A stretch of DNA of 64,000 bases, taken from assembly GCF_001434695.1 (NCBI RefSeq), contig NZ_AZDI01000008.1:1-64000 (forward strand), written 5' to 3'. Within the stretch, counting starts at the first letter, position 1; every line of letters begins with the position of its first letter. The position numbers were made by a program, and so were the translations under genes. The stretch is from Dellaglioa algida DSM 15638 (GTDB lineage: Bacteria; Bacillota; Bacilli; Lactobacillales; Lactobacillaceae). Of the stretch, positions 54,126 to 63,013 are shown piece by piece. A model generated the notes under the pieces. The model was not told the origin of the DNA and did no database searches. It was given only the letters and a program-made list of their open reading frames with translations.

Positions 54126-54503
54126 ATAACTAGAGAAATAAATCGCATGTATATCCGTAATATTTACTTTCGCGTCGTTAATAATTAAGTTATCTTCATA
54201 CCACCCAGCAATTAAACCCGTAACTGGATCCAGAAGAGTGCCATCAATATTTTTGGTAGATAAATCAATAGAGACGGGAGTAGATTGCATAATTGCAGAA
54301 TTAATTACTTCTGCAATCTCACGACTAGTCATCTTAATAGCGTGGGTTAATGCTTGTTTGGATTTTTCTTCGTTCGATTTCTTTGTCCTAGCCGAGGTAT
54401 GGTCACTTAAATAGAAGCCCTGCCATTTCATCATGCCACGATCATGATAATCATATTTAAGGAATTGATTTATGAGATTTGAATCGCTAGTTTCCTTAGT
54501 CAT
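54123..54503 (-). CDS. YolD-like protein
   Basis: A 126-residue YolD-family protein (DRGMMKWQGFYLSDH and the later beta-rich GLIAGWYEDNLIIND are typical). I place the start at the ATG at 54503, 8 bases after GGAGG, overlapping the polymerase stop; an earlier in-frame ATG (54509) is too close to the ribosome site. YolD proteins are almost always paired with UmuC-type polymerases in Firmicutes and may act as an accessory, but the role is not established. Confidence 0.85.
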   Translation of the reverse strand: MTKETSDSNLINQFLKYDYHDRGMMKWQGFYLSDHTSARTKKSNEEKSKQALTHAIKMTSREIAEVINSAIMQSTPVSIDLSTKNIDGTLLDPVTGLIAGWYEDNLIINDAKVNITDIHAIYFSSY

Positions 54504-55806
54504 ATGCATTTCCTCCGGCATGGCCGCCAACGAGACCGGCACGACCAATCGCGGTGGCGCCTTTTGATTTACTGGATAATTTTACAAGTGAGTTGAAGCC
54601 ATACTTCTTTCGAATGTCATCGATTGTATGATCTAAAATATGATTTTTAAGTTCGTCGTCTTTAGTATCAAAGATGTCTAGTTGCTGTGTGTTGTCATCA
54701 ATCAAGTTGCCACAAGAAATACTAATGTGTCTTAATGATTCGTGATGCCACTTTTTCCGAAATAACCTCAGGACGTGATTTGTCAGCTCTAGATTTGAAT
54801 TGGTGGGATTAATCTTCATTGATATTCCAAAACCTGGCCGGCTGCGTGTAGAGTCTGTGGTTTCTGCCAGAGAGAAACCAATCCCCAAATTAATAACGGT
54901 TGCAGATTTATGATGGGCTCTTAAACGAGCAGCAACCTGTTCAGCTATCTCACGGATAACAACTTCAATTTCGGATTGAATAACATAATCTTTAGGCAAT
55001 ACCTGACTATTACCGTATGATTTTTCTTTTGGGATGTATTTTTCATGAATGATTGAACGATCAATGCCCCAGCTGAGCGCGAATAATTGACTACCAACAA
55101 CACCTAATCTAGCTTTAAGTTCATACGGATTAGAGTGTGCTAAATCATACATTGAATTGAACTTCCAAGATTTTAATTTTTTAGTAGTCTGCTGCCCGAT
55201 TGACCAAACATTTTCAAATTCAGTAATGGGCCATAGTTTATCTGGCACATCTTCATAGTGCCACTCAGCAATTAAGCTATGATTACGTTTTGCTTCGATG
55301 TCTAAGGCAAACTTAGCAAGTACTGGATTATCACCAATGCCAACTGTTGTATAAATACCGGTTTCCTTTTTTACGGCGAGTTGAATTTTTCGAGCAACTT
55401 CGTATGGAGAATTTCCAAAAAGCTTCCAACTAGTCGTCATATCAATAATTGATTCATCAATAGAGTAGGGGTGGATGTCATCATCTGACGCAAACTGTTG
55501 AAAAACTTTATTAATTTTTATGTTTTCTTCTATATATAAATTCATTCTTGGTGGAGCAATTACTAAACGTTCATCGTGGATTGGAACGCTTTTAGCACGG
55601 GTCACATTACTAATGCCAAATAGTTTTTTAGCCATTGGACTAGCCGCCAAAACTAATCCGCTACCAGTATTCTCGGCAGTAGACATCACGACAAGAACAG
55701 AACGTAGCGGATTGAGTCCGCGTGCAACGGATTCAACTGAAGCATAGAAGGATTTAGAATCAATCATAAAGATGACCCTTCTAGGTTCATTGCCATAATT
55801 GTACAT
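54496..55806 (-). CDS. Y-family DNA polymerase (UmuC/UvrX-like)
   Basis: A 436-residue translesion DNA polymerase of the UmuC/ImpB/MucB family. The catalytic motif MIDSKSFYASVESVARG, the second acidic motif YSIDESIID and the helix-hairpin-helix VWSIGQQTTKKL are all present. A C-terminal little-finger domain follows. It is the first gene of an operon with the YolD gene. A LexA box lies directly by its -10, so it should be induced by DNA damage. Such pairs are often carried on plasmids and in mobile regions, as is plausible here beside the island. Confidence 0.93.
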   Translation of the reverse strand: MYNYGNEPRRVIFMIDSKSFYASVESVARGLNPLRSVLVVMSTAENTGSGLVLAASPMAKKLFGISNVTRAKSVPIHDERLVIAPPRMNLYIEENIKINKVFQQFASDDDIHPYSIDESIIDMTTSWKLFGNSPYEVARKIQLAVKKETGIYTTVGIGDNPVLAKFALDIEAKRNHSLIAEWHYEDVPDKLWPITEFENVWSIGQQTTKKLKSWKFNSMYDLAHSNPYELKARLGVVGSQLFALSWGIDRSIIHEKYIPKEKSYGNSQVLPKDYVIQSEIEVVIREIAEQVAARLRAHHKSATVINLGIGFSLAETTDSTRSRPGFGISMKINPTNSNLELTNHVLRLFRKKWHHESLRHISISCGNLIDDNTQQLDIFDTKDDELKNHILDHTIDDIRKKYGFNSLVKLSSKSKGATAIGRAGLVGGHAGGNAYD

Positions 55807-55836
55807 TCTAAAAACCTCCCTTCAATATAATACCTA

Positions 55837-55856
55837 ATTATACGAACATACGTTCC
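55837..55856 (-). promoter_or_regulatory. LexA (SOS) box and -10 of the umuC-like operon
   Basis: CGAACATACGTTCC (55843-55856) matches the Gram-positive LexA box CGAACRNRYGTTYG at 13 of 14 positions. It is immediately next to a minus-strand TATAAT (55837-55842). Confidence 0.82.
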
Positions 55857-55983
55857 TTTAGTCAATGGTACCTGCAATAAAATCTCTATAAGTGAGTGAC
55901 TATAATTTTTTTTTAATAATGTCAGTAAGAAATTACTGGCATTATTTTAAAAAAAAGAGAAATCCTTCATAGAAATATTGTGT

Positions 55984-56012
55984 ACCAATTGGTATAGTTA
56001 GTATGCTAACTA
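55984..56012 (+). promoter_or_regulatory. Palindromes before the MarR gene
   Basis: ACCAATTGGT (55984-55993) is a perfect 10-base palindrome. It is followed by TAGTTAG TATG CTAACTA (55995-56012), a 7-base inverted repeat. A promoter TTGGTA-16-TAAAAT would overlap both. MarR proteins usually bind such sites over their own promoter. Confidence 0.55.
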
Positions 56013-56032
56013 AAATATGAGGAGTGATGGAT

Positions 56033-56452
56033 ATGGATTTAGGTTATTTGCTCATGTCGGTTTCTAAAAAAGTGAAATATCAAGTTAATAAAGAATTAAT
56101 AAAAGAAGGTGTAACGGTTCAACAATGGGCCGTTATTAAAAATATAGGCTTAATGTCTAAGACGCAATTAGTAACTTCTGCGGATTTAGCAAAACGAATA
56201 GATATCGATAAGGCAACGATTTCTGGTATTTTAAGACGTTTAATTGATAAAAACATCGTCGATAAAAAAGTGAATCCTTTAGACAAGCGAGCTTCCCGAT
56301 TAAAGCTGACAGATAGTGGAAAAGAAACTTACAATCGTTATAGTACTATCGCTGATAAGGCATTAGCCGAATCAATAAAAGTTCTTTCAAATGACGAAAA
56401 GGAACTTATGGGACAAATTTTAACGAAATTAAACGATCAAACGTCTCAATAA
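56033..56452 (+). CDS. MarR-family regulator
   Basis: A 139-residue winged-helix regulator (KYQVNKELIKEGVTVQQWAV, ADLAKRIDIDKATISGILRR, NPLDKRASRLKLTDSGKE, the last with the DKRA/S wing motif). The start is the ATG at 56033, 8 bases after GAGGAG. It lies 38 bases upstream of the giant adhesin with no terminator between, suggesting that it controls adhesin expression. The signal is unknown. Confidence 0.88.
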   Translation: MDLGYLLMSVSKKVKYQVNKELIKEGVTVQQWAVIKNIGLMSKTQLVTSADLAKRIDIDKATISGILRRLIDKNIVDKKVNPLDKRASRLKLTDSGKETYNRYSTIADKALAESIKVLSNDEKELMGQILTKLNDQTSQ

Positions 56453-56490
56453 ATGAACTAGACCAATGATGAATCTTAGTGGAGGATTAG

Positions 56491-59400
56491 ATGAATAAAA
56501 AAATAAGGACATATTTCATATTATTAGGATTATTAACTTCTTTTTGCATTACGCCAGCAACGGCTTACGCTGAAGCAACCCATGGGGATGTAGTAACGCA
56601 ACAAGCAAAAGTAAATAATGATGTGAGTCATATGGTGACGGATCTTAAACTATCAACAAATAGAATGGTTGATGGAGGGAAGGCAACGGTTAGATTAGAA
56701 TTTAATGCTCAAGGGAGAAAGATAAAGGCGGGAGACGTTATTGCTGTCAATTGGCCACATTCTGGCCACGTGTTTGGGACGGGATATGCTAAAACCTATA
56801 AATTTAAAATACATAATGTCGACGTGGGAACTTTAACGGTAACCAAAGAAAAAGCAGTCATTTTATTTGATCATAATATTGAAGATATGTCAGATGTTAA
56901 GGGATGGACTGAGTTTGATTTGGAGGGCCGTAATATGACTGAAACGGATGATAAAAACATTGGGAATTTAATCATCACAAGTGGGAATCAGTCTGCGGAA
57001 ATAAGTATCGAAAAACCTGCAACGAAGCCGACTATAAATTCGTTTTATTATAAATCGGGCGACATGCAACCTGAGGATACAAGTCATGTACGGTGGTTTT
57101 TAAATATTAATAATAATAAAAATTTTGCAACAGATGGCATCGATATTGATGACAAAATACAACCCGGACAGAAACTAGATTTAGATAATTTTGAAATTTC
57201 TGTGAATGGCTATAATCATAGTTGTTTTCTGGGTAAAGGAGCCGTAGAAAAATTCACAAAAGTATTTCAGGGTAGCTCTATTTCTGCTGATCCAGAGACT
57301 GGACAAATTAAGGTTTTTATCCCGGAAAGATGGGTGTCAAAGAATACTTTTAGAATTAAATATTTAACAAAAATTCAAGATTACAATCAAAAGTCTTTTG
57401 AAAATAAAAGTAAAATATGGTATCGAGAATTCAATCAACCAGCGGTAAGCGGTAAAGAATCAAATGCGACGGTTAAAAATGTCAACGTGGATGGCAAGAT
57501 TGATGGAGAAAATAAAACAATTGCTTCAGTAACTAAAAAATGGGACGACCACGATAATCAGGATGGCTTGCGTCCTGAGAAAGTAACTGCACAACTATAT
57601 GCAAATGGAAATAAAACGGGTGATCCAGTCACTTTGGAAGCTGCTAACCAATGGCATTATTCGTGGAAAGGGCTAGTGAAGAGCGTTAATGGTTCTGAAA
57701 TTATCTATACTGTTGAAGAAACGAGTCAAACAGACGGGTATGTTCCAGAGGTAACGACTCAAGATGCGAGTGAGAATGAATTCGTGATTACGAATCAGCA
57801 TGAATCCGAGACGACAGATATTAGTGGTGAAAAAACGTGGGTAGATAATGAAAATAAGGACGGACAGAGACCCGAATCGATTAAAATTCATTTATTAGCA
57901 AACGGTAAGCAAGAGGGACCTGAAAAAACGGTAAAAGCCAGTGAAAACTGGCAATACAAGTTTAGCGATGTGCCCAAATATGCTAACGGAAAATTAATTC
58001 AATATACAGTATCTGAAAATGCTGTCGAAGACTATACGGGTAAAGTAGACGGTATGAATATCGAAAATACCTATATGCCAACGAAAACGAGCGTAACGGT
58101 AATTAAAAAATGGGTTGATCACAATAATCAAGATGGTATACGTTCGGACGATGTAAAAGTGCAATTATATGCGGACGGAAAAGAAAAAGGAGATCCGGTC
58201 GAATTAAATGAGGACAATCATTGGACCGGGCACTGGCTGAATCTGAATAAAAACGAAAATGGTACGAAAATTAAGTATAGCGTAAAGGAATTAAATGTTT
58301 CAAACCAGTATCAAGCTGATATTTCAAACGTGGATGCGACGGAGAACGAGTTTTTAATCACCAACACACATAAACCCGAATTGACCGCTATTTCTGGTAC
58401 AAAAACATGGGTCGATAATGATGATCAAGATGGAAAACGGCCAAGTGCTATTCAAGTTAATTTATTAGCGAATAACCAACGTGTTGGGGTTGCGAAAAAA
58501 GTGACGGCCGCTGAGAATTGGCAATATACATTTAACGACATGCCAAAATACGAAAACGGCCAATTAATTCATTACAGCGTAGTTGAAGATAACGTGGTTG
58601 GTTATACACCCGAAGTATCAGGATTTAATTTAATTAATCGATATACGCCTGAGAAAACGGCCGTTCAAGTTACCAAAAAATGGGCGGACCACAATAACCA
58701 GGATGGTCTGCGCCCCGATAAAGTCCAGATTCAACTGTACGCGGATGATAAAAAACAAGGCGACATTGTGGAATTGAATGAAGCAAATCATTGGTTATAT
58801 CAGTGGACAGAATTAGATAAAAAATTAAAAGGGTCTAAAGTAAACTACAGAGTTAAGGAAGTCGCCGTCTCTAAACAATATAAATCGGTCGTATCCGTAG
58901 TTAATGAAGAAAAAAATGAGTTTACGATTACTAATAGTCATAAAACTGAATTGACTGATATTTCTGGTAATAAAACCTGGTTAGATGACAATGATCGAGA
59001 CGGAAAACGGCCGGAAACGATTAAGGTTCATTTATTAGTGAATGGTAAACAAGTCGGAGATGCAAAAACAGTTACTGCAAAAGACGACTGGAAATATTCA
59101 TTTAAAGATGTGCCGAAATATGAAAATGGTAAAGTAATTGAATATGCCATTTCAGAAGATTCGGTGTCGGGTTATACATCAAAAGTAGATGGTACTGACC
59201 TAATTAACAAACATGAGTCTGAATTAACGAGTGTTTCAGGAACGAAAACCTGGTTGGATAATGATAATCAAGACGGAAAAAGACCCCAAATGATTAAAGT
59301 CCATTTATTAGCAAACGGCAAACAAGTTGGAGATGTGAAGTCCGTATCCGCAAAAGACGACTGGAAATATTCATTTAAAGATGTACCAAAATACGAAAAC

Positions 59401-62400
59401 GGTAAAGTAATTGAATATGCCATTTCAGAAGATTCGGTGTCGGGTTATACATCAAAAGTAGATGGTACTGACCTAATTAACAAACATGAGTCTGAATTAA
59501 CGAGTGTTTCAGGAACGAAAACCTGGTTGGATAATGATAATCAAGACGGAAAAAGACCCCAAATGATTAAAGTCCATTTATTAGCAAACGGCAAACAAGT
59601 TGGAGATGTGAAGTCCGTATCCGCAAAAGACGACTGGAAATATTCATTTAAAGATGTACCAAAATACGAAAACGGTAAAGTAATTGAATATGCCATTTCA
59701 GAAGATTCGGTGTCAGGATATACATCAAAAGTAGATGGGAATGACCTGATTAATAGCTATACACCTGGGAAAGTAGCCGTTCAAGTTACGAAAAAATGGG
59801 AAGACCAGAATAATCAAGATGGTGTGCGTCCTAATAAAGTTAGGGTTCAACTGTATGCGGATGGTAAACCACAGGGTAATGGTGTGGAACTGAATGAATC
59901 AAATCACTGGGTTCATCACTGGACGGATTTAAATGAAAAAGTAAAAGGCATGAAAGTTTCTTATGACGTAAAAGAATTGAATGTTTCCAAGTCATATCAA
60001 TCAGCCGTATCTATTGTTAACAAAGAAAAAAATGAGTTTCTAATCACCAATAGTCATAAGGTTGAATTGACGAGTGCTTCAGGTCATAAAACGTGGTTAG
60101 ATGATAATAATCAAGATGGTAAAAGGCCAGAAACGATTAAGATTCATTTGTTAGCGAATGGTAAACAAGTTGGGAATGCGAAGTCAGTATCTGCAAAAGA
60201 CGACTGGAAATATTCATTTAAAGATGTGCCAAAATACGAGAATGGCAAAGTAATCGAATATGCCATTTCAGAAGATTCAGTAGCGGGATATACGTCAAAA
60301 ATTGAGGGTGTAAACCTTACTAATAAACACAAATCTGAATTAACAACAATTTCAGGTTATAAAACGTGGTTAGATGGAAATAATCAAGATGGTAAAAGAC
60401 CCGAAACGATTAAAGTCCATTTATTAGCGAATGGCAAACAGGTTGGAGATGTGAAATCAGTATCCGCAAAAAATGATTGGAAATATTCATTTAAAGATGT
60501 GCCAAAATACGAGAATGGCAAAGTAATTGAATATGCCATTTCAGAAAATTCAGTAGCAGGTTATACAGCAAAAGTAGATGGAAATAATCTGATTAACAAA
60601 CATGAGTCTGAATTGACAACAATTTCAGGTTATAAAACGTGGTTAGATGGAAATAATCAAGATGGTAAAAGACCCGAAACGATTAAAGTCCATTTATTAG
60701 CAAATGGCAAACAGGTTGGAGATGTGAAATCAGTATCCGCAAAAAATGATTGGAAATATTCATTTAAAGATGTGCCAAAATACGAGAATGGCAAAGTAAT
60801 TGAATATGCCATTTCAGAAAATTCAGTAGCAGGTTATACAGCAAAAGTAGATGGAAATAATCTGATTAACAAACATGAGTCTGAATTGACAACAATTTCA
60901 GGTTATAAAACGTGGTTAGATGGAAATAATCAAGATGGTAAAAGACCCGAAACGATTAAAGTCCATTTATTAGCAAATGGCAAACAGGTCGGAGATGCGA
61001 AGTCAGTATCCACAAAAGAAGACTGGAAATATTCATTTAAAGATGTGCCGAAATACGAAAACGGTAAAGCAATCGAATATACTATTTCAGAGAATTCGGT
61101 GCCAGGCTATACATCAAAAGTTGATGGAATCAACCTTATTAATAGCTACATTCCCAAAAAAACAATAATCCAAGTTACGAAAAAATGGGATGATCAGAAC
61201 AACCAAGATGGTGTGCGTCCGGATAAGGTTTGGGTTCAATTATATGCAAACGGTAAGACACAAGGTGAAGTTGTGGAATTGAGTGAAGCAAATCACTGGA
61301 TTCATCGCTGGACAGATTTAAATGAAAAATCAAAAGGTGTAAAAAATAGTTATAGTGTGAAGGAACTAAATGTCGCACATCAGTATATATCGCTCACGTC
61401 AATCATGAATAAATCGAATAATGAATTGTTGATTACTAATAAGCATGAAGTTGAATTAGCAACAATTTCAGGAACGAAAACGTGGTTAGACGACAATAAT
61501 CGAGACGGCAAAAGACCTGGAACGATTAAAGTTCATTTATTAGCGAATGGTAAACAGGTTGGGGATGCGAAGTCAGTATCTGCAAAAGAAGACTGGAAAT
61601 ATTCGTTTAAAGATATGCCGAAATATGAGAATGGAAAAGTAATCGAATATACCATTTCAGAAGATTCGGTGTCAGGGTATACGTCTAAGGTAGATGGAAA
61701 TAACCTGATTAACAAACACAATGTTGAATTGACTGATATTTCGGGTCATAAAACGTGGTTAGACGACAATAATCGAGACGGCAAAAGACCTGGAACGATT
61801 AAAGTTCATTTACTAGCGAATGGTAAACAAGTCGAAGATATAAAAATAGTATCTGCAAAAGAAGACTGGAAATATTCGTTTAAAGACATGCCGAAATATG
61901 AAAATGGAAAAATAATTGAGTATACGATTTCAGAAGATTCGGTATTAGGTTATACATCAAAAGTAGATGGAAATAATCTGATTAACAAGCATGAGTCTGA
62001 ATTAACGAGTGTTTCAGGTCATAAAACGTGGTTAGATGACAATAATCGAGATGGAAAAAGACCCGAAACGATTAAAGTTCATTTACTAGCGAATGGTAAA
62101 CAAGTCGGAGATGTAAAATTAGTATCTGCAAAAGACGACTGGAAATATTCATTTAAAGACATACCGAAATATGAAAATGGAAAAGTAATTGAATATACGA
62201 TTTCAGAAGATTCGGTTTCAGGTTATACGTCTAAGGTAGATGGAAATAATCTGATTAATGAACATGAACCTGATAAAACAACCATTCACGTTATAAAGAA
62301 ATGGGACGATCATGATAATCAAGGTGGGTTACGACCTGGACAAGTGAAAGTTCAATTATATGCGGATGACAAAGCTTACGGTGAGGTTGTAGAATTGAAT

Positions 62401-62874
62401 GCAAACAATCAATGGGCATATTCTTGGCAAGAATTATATCTTAGAAATGATGGTAAAAAGGTAACGTATACCGTCAGAGAAGTTGGGACAGACAAGGCTT
62501 ATTCGGCGGATGTGAAAGAAATGGCACCAGGCCATTTTGAAATTACAAATACGCTTATCAGAAGCTTAACGCCAGATAAACCTGAAAAGAAACCAACTAA
62601 GAGAGATTCCGTTAAGAAAGAACCAGTGAAGAAAGTTACTGCTAAGAAGGAATCGAAACAAATAGAAGTTGTCAAAAAAGAAATTAATAAAAAGGAAGTT
62701 ATGAAACCAAAAGCAACAAAAGTGAACTCAATTCCTAAGAAACCAACTCAAAAACAATTACCTAAAACCGGAGAAGAAGAGAACAACTGGGTAACTATTT
62801 TTGGAATGTTAGTCATATTATTATCTGGGGGATGCTACTTTTATGGAAATCGAAAAAGGAAAGTTACTAAATAA
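56491..62874 (+). CDS. Giant LPXTG adhesin with 18 Cna-B-type repeats
   Basis: A 2127-residue wall-anchored protein. Signal peptide about 1-28; N-terminal collagen-binding-like adhesive domains about 35-340; then 18 Cna-B-type repeats. Six are of type A (KKWDDHDNQDG...) and twelve of type B (KTWLDDNNRDGKRPETIKVH...), in order A B A B A B B B A B B B B A B B B A. A Lys-rich spacer follows (about 2030-2090). The sorting signal is LPKTGEE, a hydrophobic helix and RKRKVTK. The repeats form a stalk that holds the adhesive tip away from the wall. Several B repeats are nearly identical in DNA, so length may vary between strains. Ribosome site GGAGG. Confidence 0.92.
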   Translation: MNKKIRTYFILLGLLTSFCITPATAYAEATHGDVVTQQAKVNNDVSHMVTDLKLSTNRMVDGGKATVRLEFNAQGRKIKAGDVIAVNWPHSGHVFGTGYAKTYKFKIHNVDVGTLTVTKEKAVILFDHNIEDMSDVKGWTEFDLEGRNMTETDDKNIGNLIITSGNQSAEISIEKPATKPTINSFYYKSGDMQPEDTSHVRWFLNINNNKNFATDGIDIDDKIQPGQKLDLDNFEISVNGYNHSCFLGKGAVEKFTKVFQGSSISADPETGQIKVFIPERWVSKNTFRIKYLTKIQDYNQKSFENKSKIWYREFNQPAVSGKESNATVKNVNVDGKIDGENKTIASVTKKWDDHDNQDGLRPEKVTAQLYANGNKTGDPVTLEAANQWHYSWKGLVKSVNGSEIIYTVEETSQTDGYVPEVTTQDASENEFVITNQHESETTDISGEKTWVDNENKDGQRPESIKIHLLANGKQEGPEKTVKASENWQYKFSDVPKYANGKLIQYTVSENAVEDYTGKVDGMNIENTYMPTKTSVTVIKKWVDHNNQDGIRSDDVKVQLYADGKEKGDPVELNEDNHWTGHWLNLNKNENGTKIKYSVKELNVSNQYQADISNVDATENEFLITNTHKPELTAISGTKTWVDNDDQDGKRPSAIQVNLLANNQRVGVAKKVTAAENWQYTFNDMPKYENGQLIHYSVVEDNVVGYTPEVSGFNLINRYTPEKTAVQVTKKWADHNNQDGLRPDKVQIQLYADDKKQGDIVELNEANHWLYQWTELDKKLKGSKVNYRVKEVAVSKQYKSVVSVVNEEKNEFTITNSHKTELTDISGNKTWLDDNDRDGKRPETIKVHLLVNGKQVGDAKTVTAKDDWKYSFKDVPKYENGKVIEYAISEDSVSGYTSKVDGTDLINKHESELTSVSGTKTWLDNDNQDGKRPQMIKVHLLANGKQVGDVKSVSAKDDWKYSFKDVPKYENGKVIEYAISEDSVSGYTSKVDGTDLINKHESELTSVSGTKTWLDNDNQDGKRPQMIKVHLLANGKQVGDVKSVSAKDDWKYSFKDVPKYENGKVIEYAISEDSVSGYTSKVDGNDLINSYTPGKVAVQVTKKWEDQNNQDGVRPNKVRVQLYADGKPQGNGVELNESNHWVHHWTDLNEKVKGMKVSYDVKELNVSKSYQSAVSIVNKEKNEFLITNSHKVELTSASGHKTWLDDNNQDGKRPETIKIHLLANGKQVGNAKSVSAKDDWKYSFKDVPKYENGKVIEYAISEDSVAGYTSKIEGVNLTNKHKSELTTISGYKTWLDGNNQDGKRPETIKVHLLANGKQVGDVKSVSAKNDWKYSFKDVPKYENGKVIEYAISENSVAGYTAKVDGNNLINKHESELTTISGYKTWLDGNNQDGKRPETIKVHLLANGKQVGDVKSVSAKNDWKYSFKDVPKYENGKVIEYAISENSVAGYTAKVDGNNLINKHESELTTISGYKTWLDGNNQDGKRPETIKVHLLANGKQVGDAKSVSTKEDWKYSFKDVPKYENGKAIEYTISENSVPGYTSKVDGINLINSYIPKKTIIQVTKKWDDQNNQDGVRPDKVWVQLYANGKTQGEVVELSEANHWIHRWTDLNEKSKGVKNSYSVKELNVAHQYISLTSIMNKSNNELLITNKHEVELATISGTKTWLDDNNRDGKRPGTIKVHLLANGKQVGDAKSVSAKEDWKYSFKDMPKYENGKVIEYTISEDSVSGYTSKVDGNNLINKHNVELTDISGHKTWLDDNNRDGKRPGTIKVHLLANGKQVEDIKIVSAKEDWKYSFKDMPKYENGKIIEYTISEDSVLGYTSKVDGNNLINKHESELTSVSGHKTWLDDNNRDGKRPETIKVHLLANGKQVGDVKLVSAKDDWKYSFKDIPKYENGKVIEYTISEDSVSGYTSKVDGNNLINEHEPDKTTIHVIKKWDDHDNQGGLRPGQVKVQLYADDKAYGEVVELNANNQWAYSWQELYLRNDGKKVTYTVREVGTDKAYSADVKEMAPGHFEITNTLIRSLTPDKPEKKPTKRDSVKKEPVKKVTAKKESKQIEVVKKEINKKEVMKPKATKVNSIPKKPTQKQLPKTGEEENNWVTIFGMLVILLSGGCYFYGNRKRKVTK
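59212..59757 (+). repeat. Two near-identical 273-base type-B units
   Basis: Two adjacent units of 273 bases (91 codons), starting at 59212 and 59485, are almost base-for-base identical, indicating a recent duplication inside the adhesin gene. Confidence 0.9.
60334..61152 (+). repeat. Three 273-base type-B units in tandem
   Basis: Units beginning at 60334, 60607 and 60880 are 273 bases apart. The first two are nearly identical in sequence; the third diverges in its second half (TKEDW, VPGYTSKVDG). Confidence 0.9.
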
Positions 62875-62942
62875 CGTAAAGTAGCTTGAATTGATTTATT
62901 TATCAGCATTGCTTTTGATTAATGATTGAATTTGAGTCAAAA

Positions 62943-62990
62943 AAATAACCCTTAGTATTGGATTTTAGTCCGATATTAAGGGTTATTTTT
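62943..62990 (+). terminator. Adhesin terminator, diverged copy of the hairpin family
   Basis: AAATAACCCTTAGTATTGGA pairs with TCCGATATTAAGGGTTATTT (62943-62962 with 62969-62988) with two mismatched positions and a T run. It shares TTAGTATTGGATTTTAGTCC with the palindromes at 48.1 and 49.1 kb. Confidence 0.85.
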
Positions 62991-63013
62991 GTTGCTTTAA
63001 CCAGTTAATGGGT

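Noticed and set aside
59212-61152. CRISPR array from regular repeats
   Set aside because: The 273-base periodic units are in-frame protein repeats of the adhesin, without spacers.
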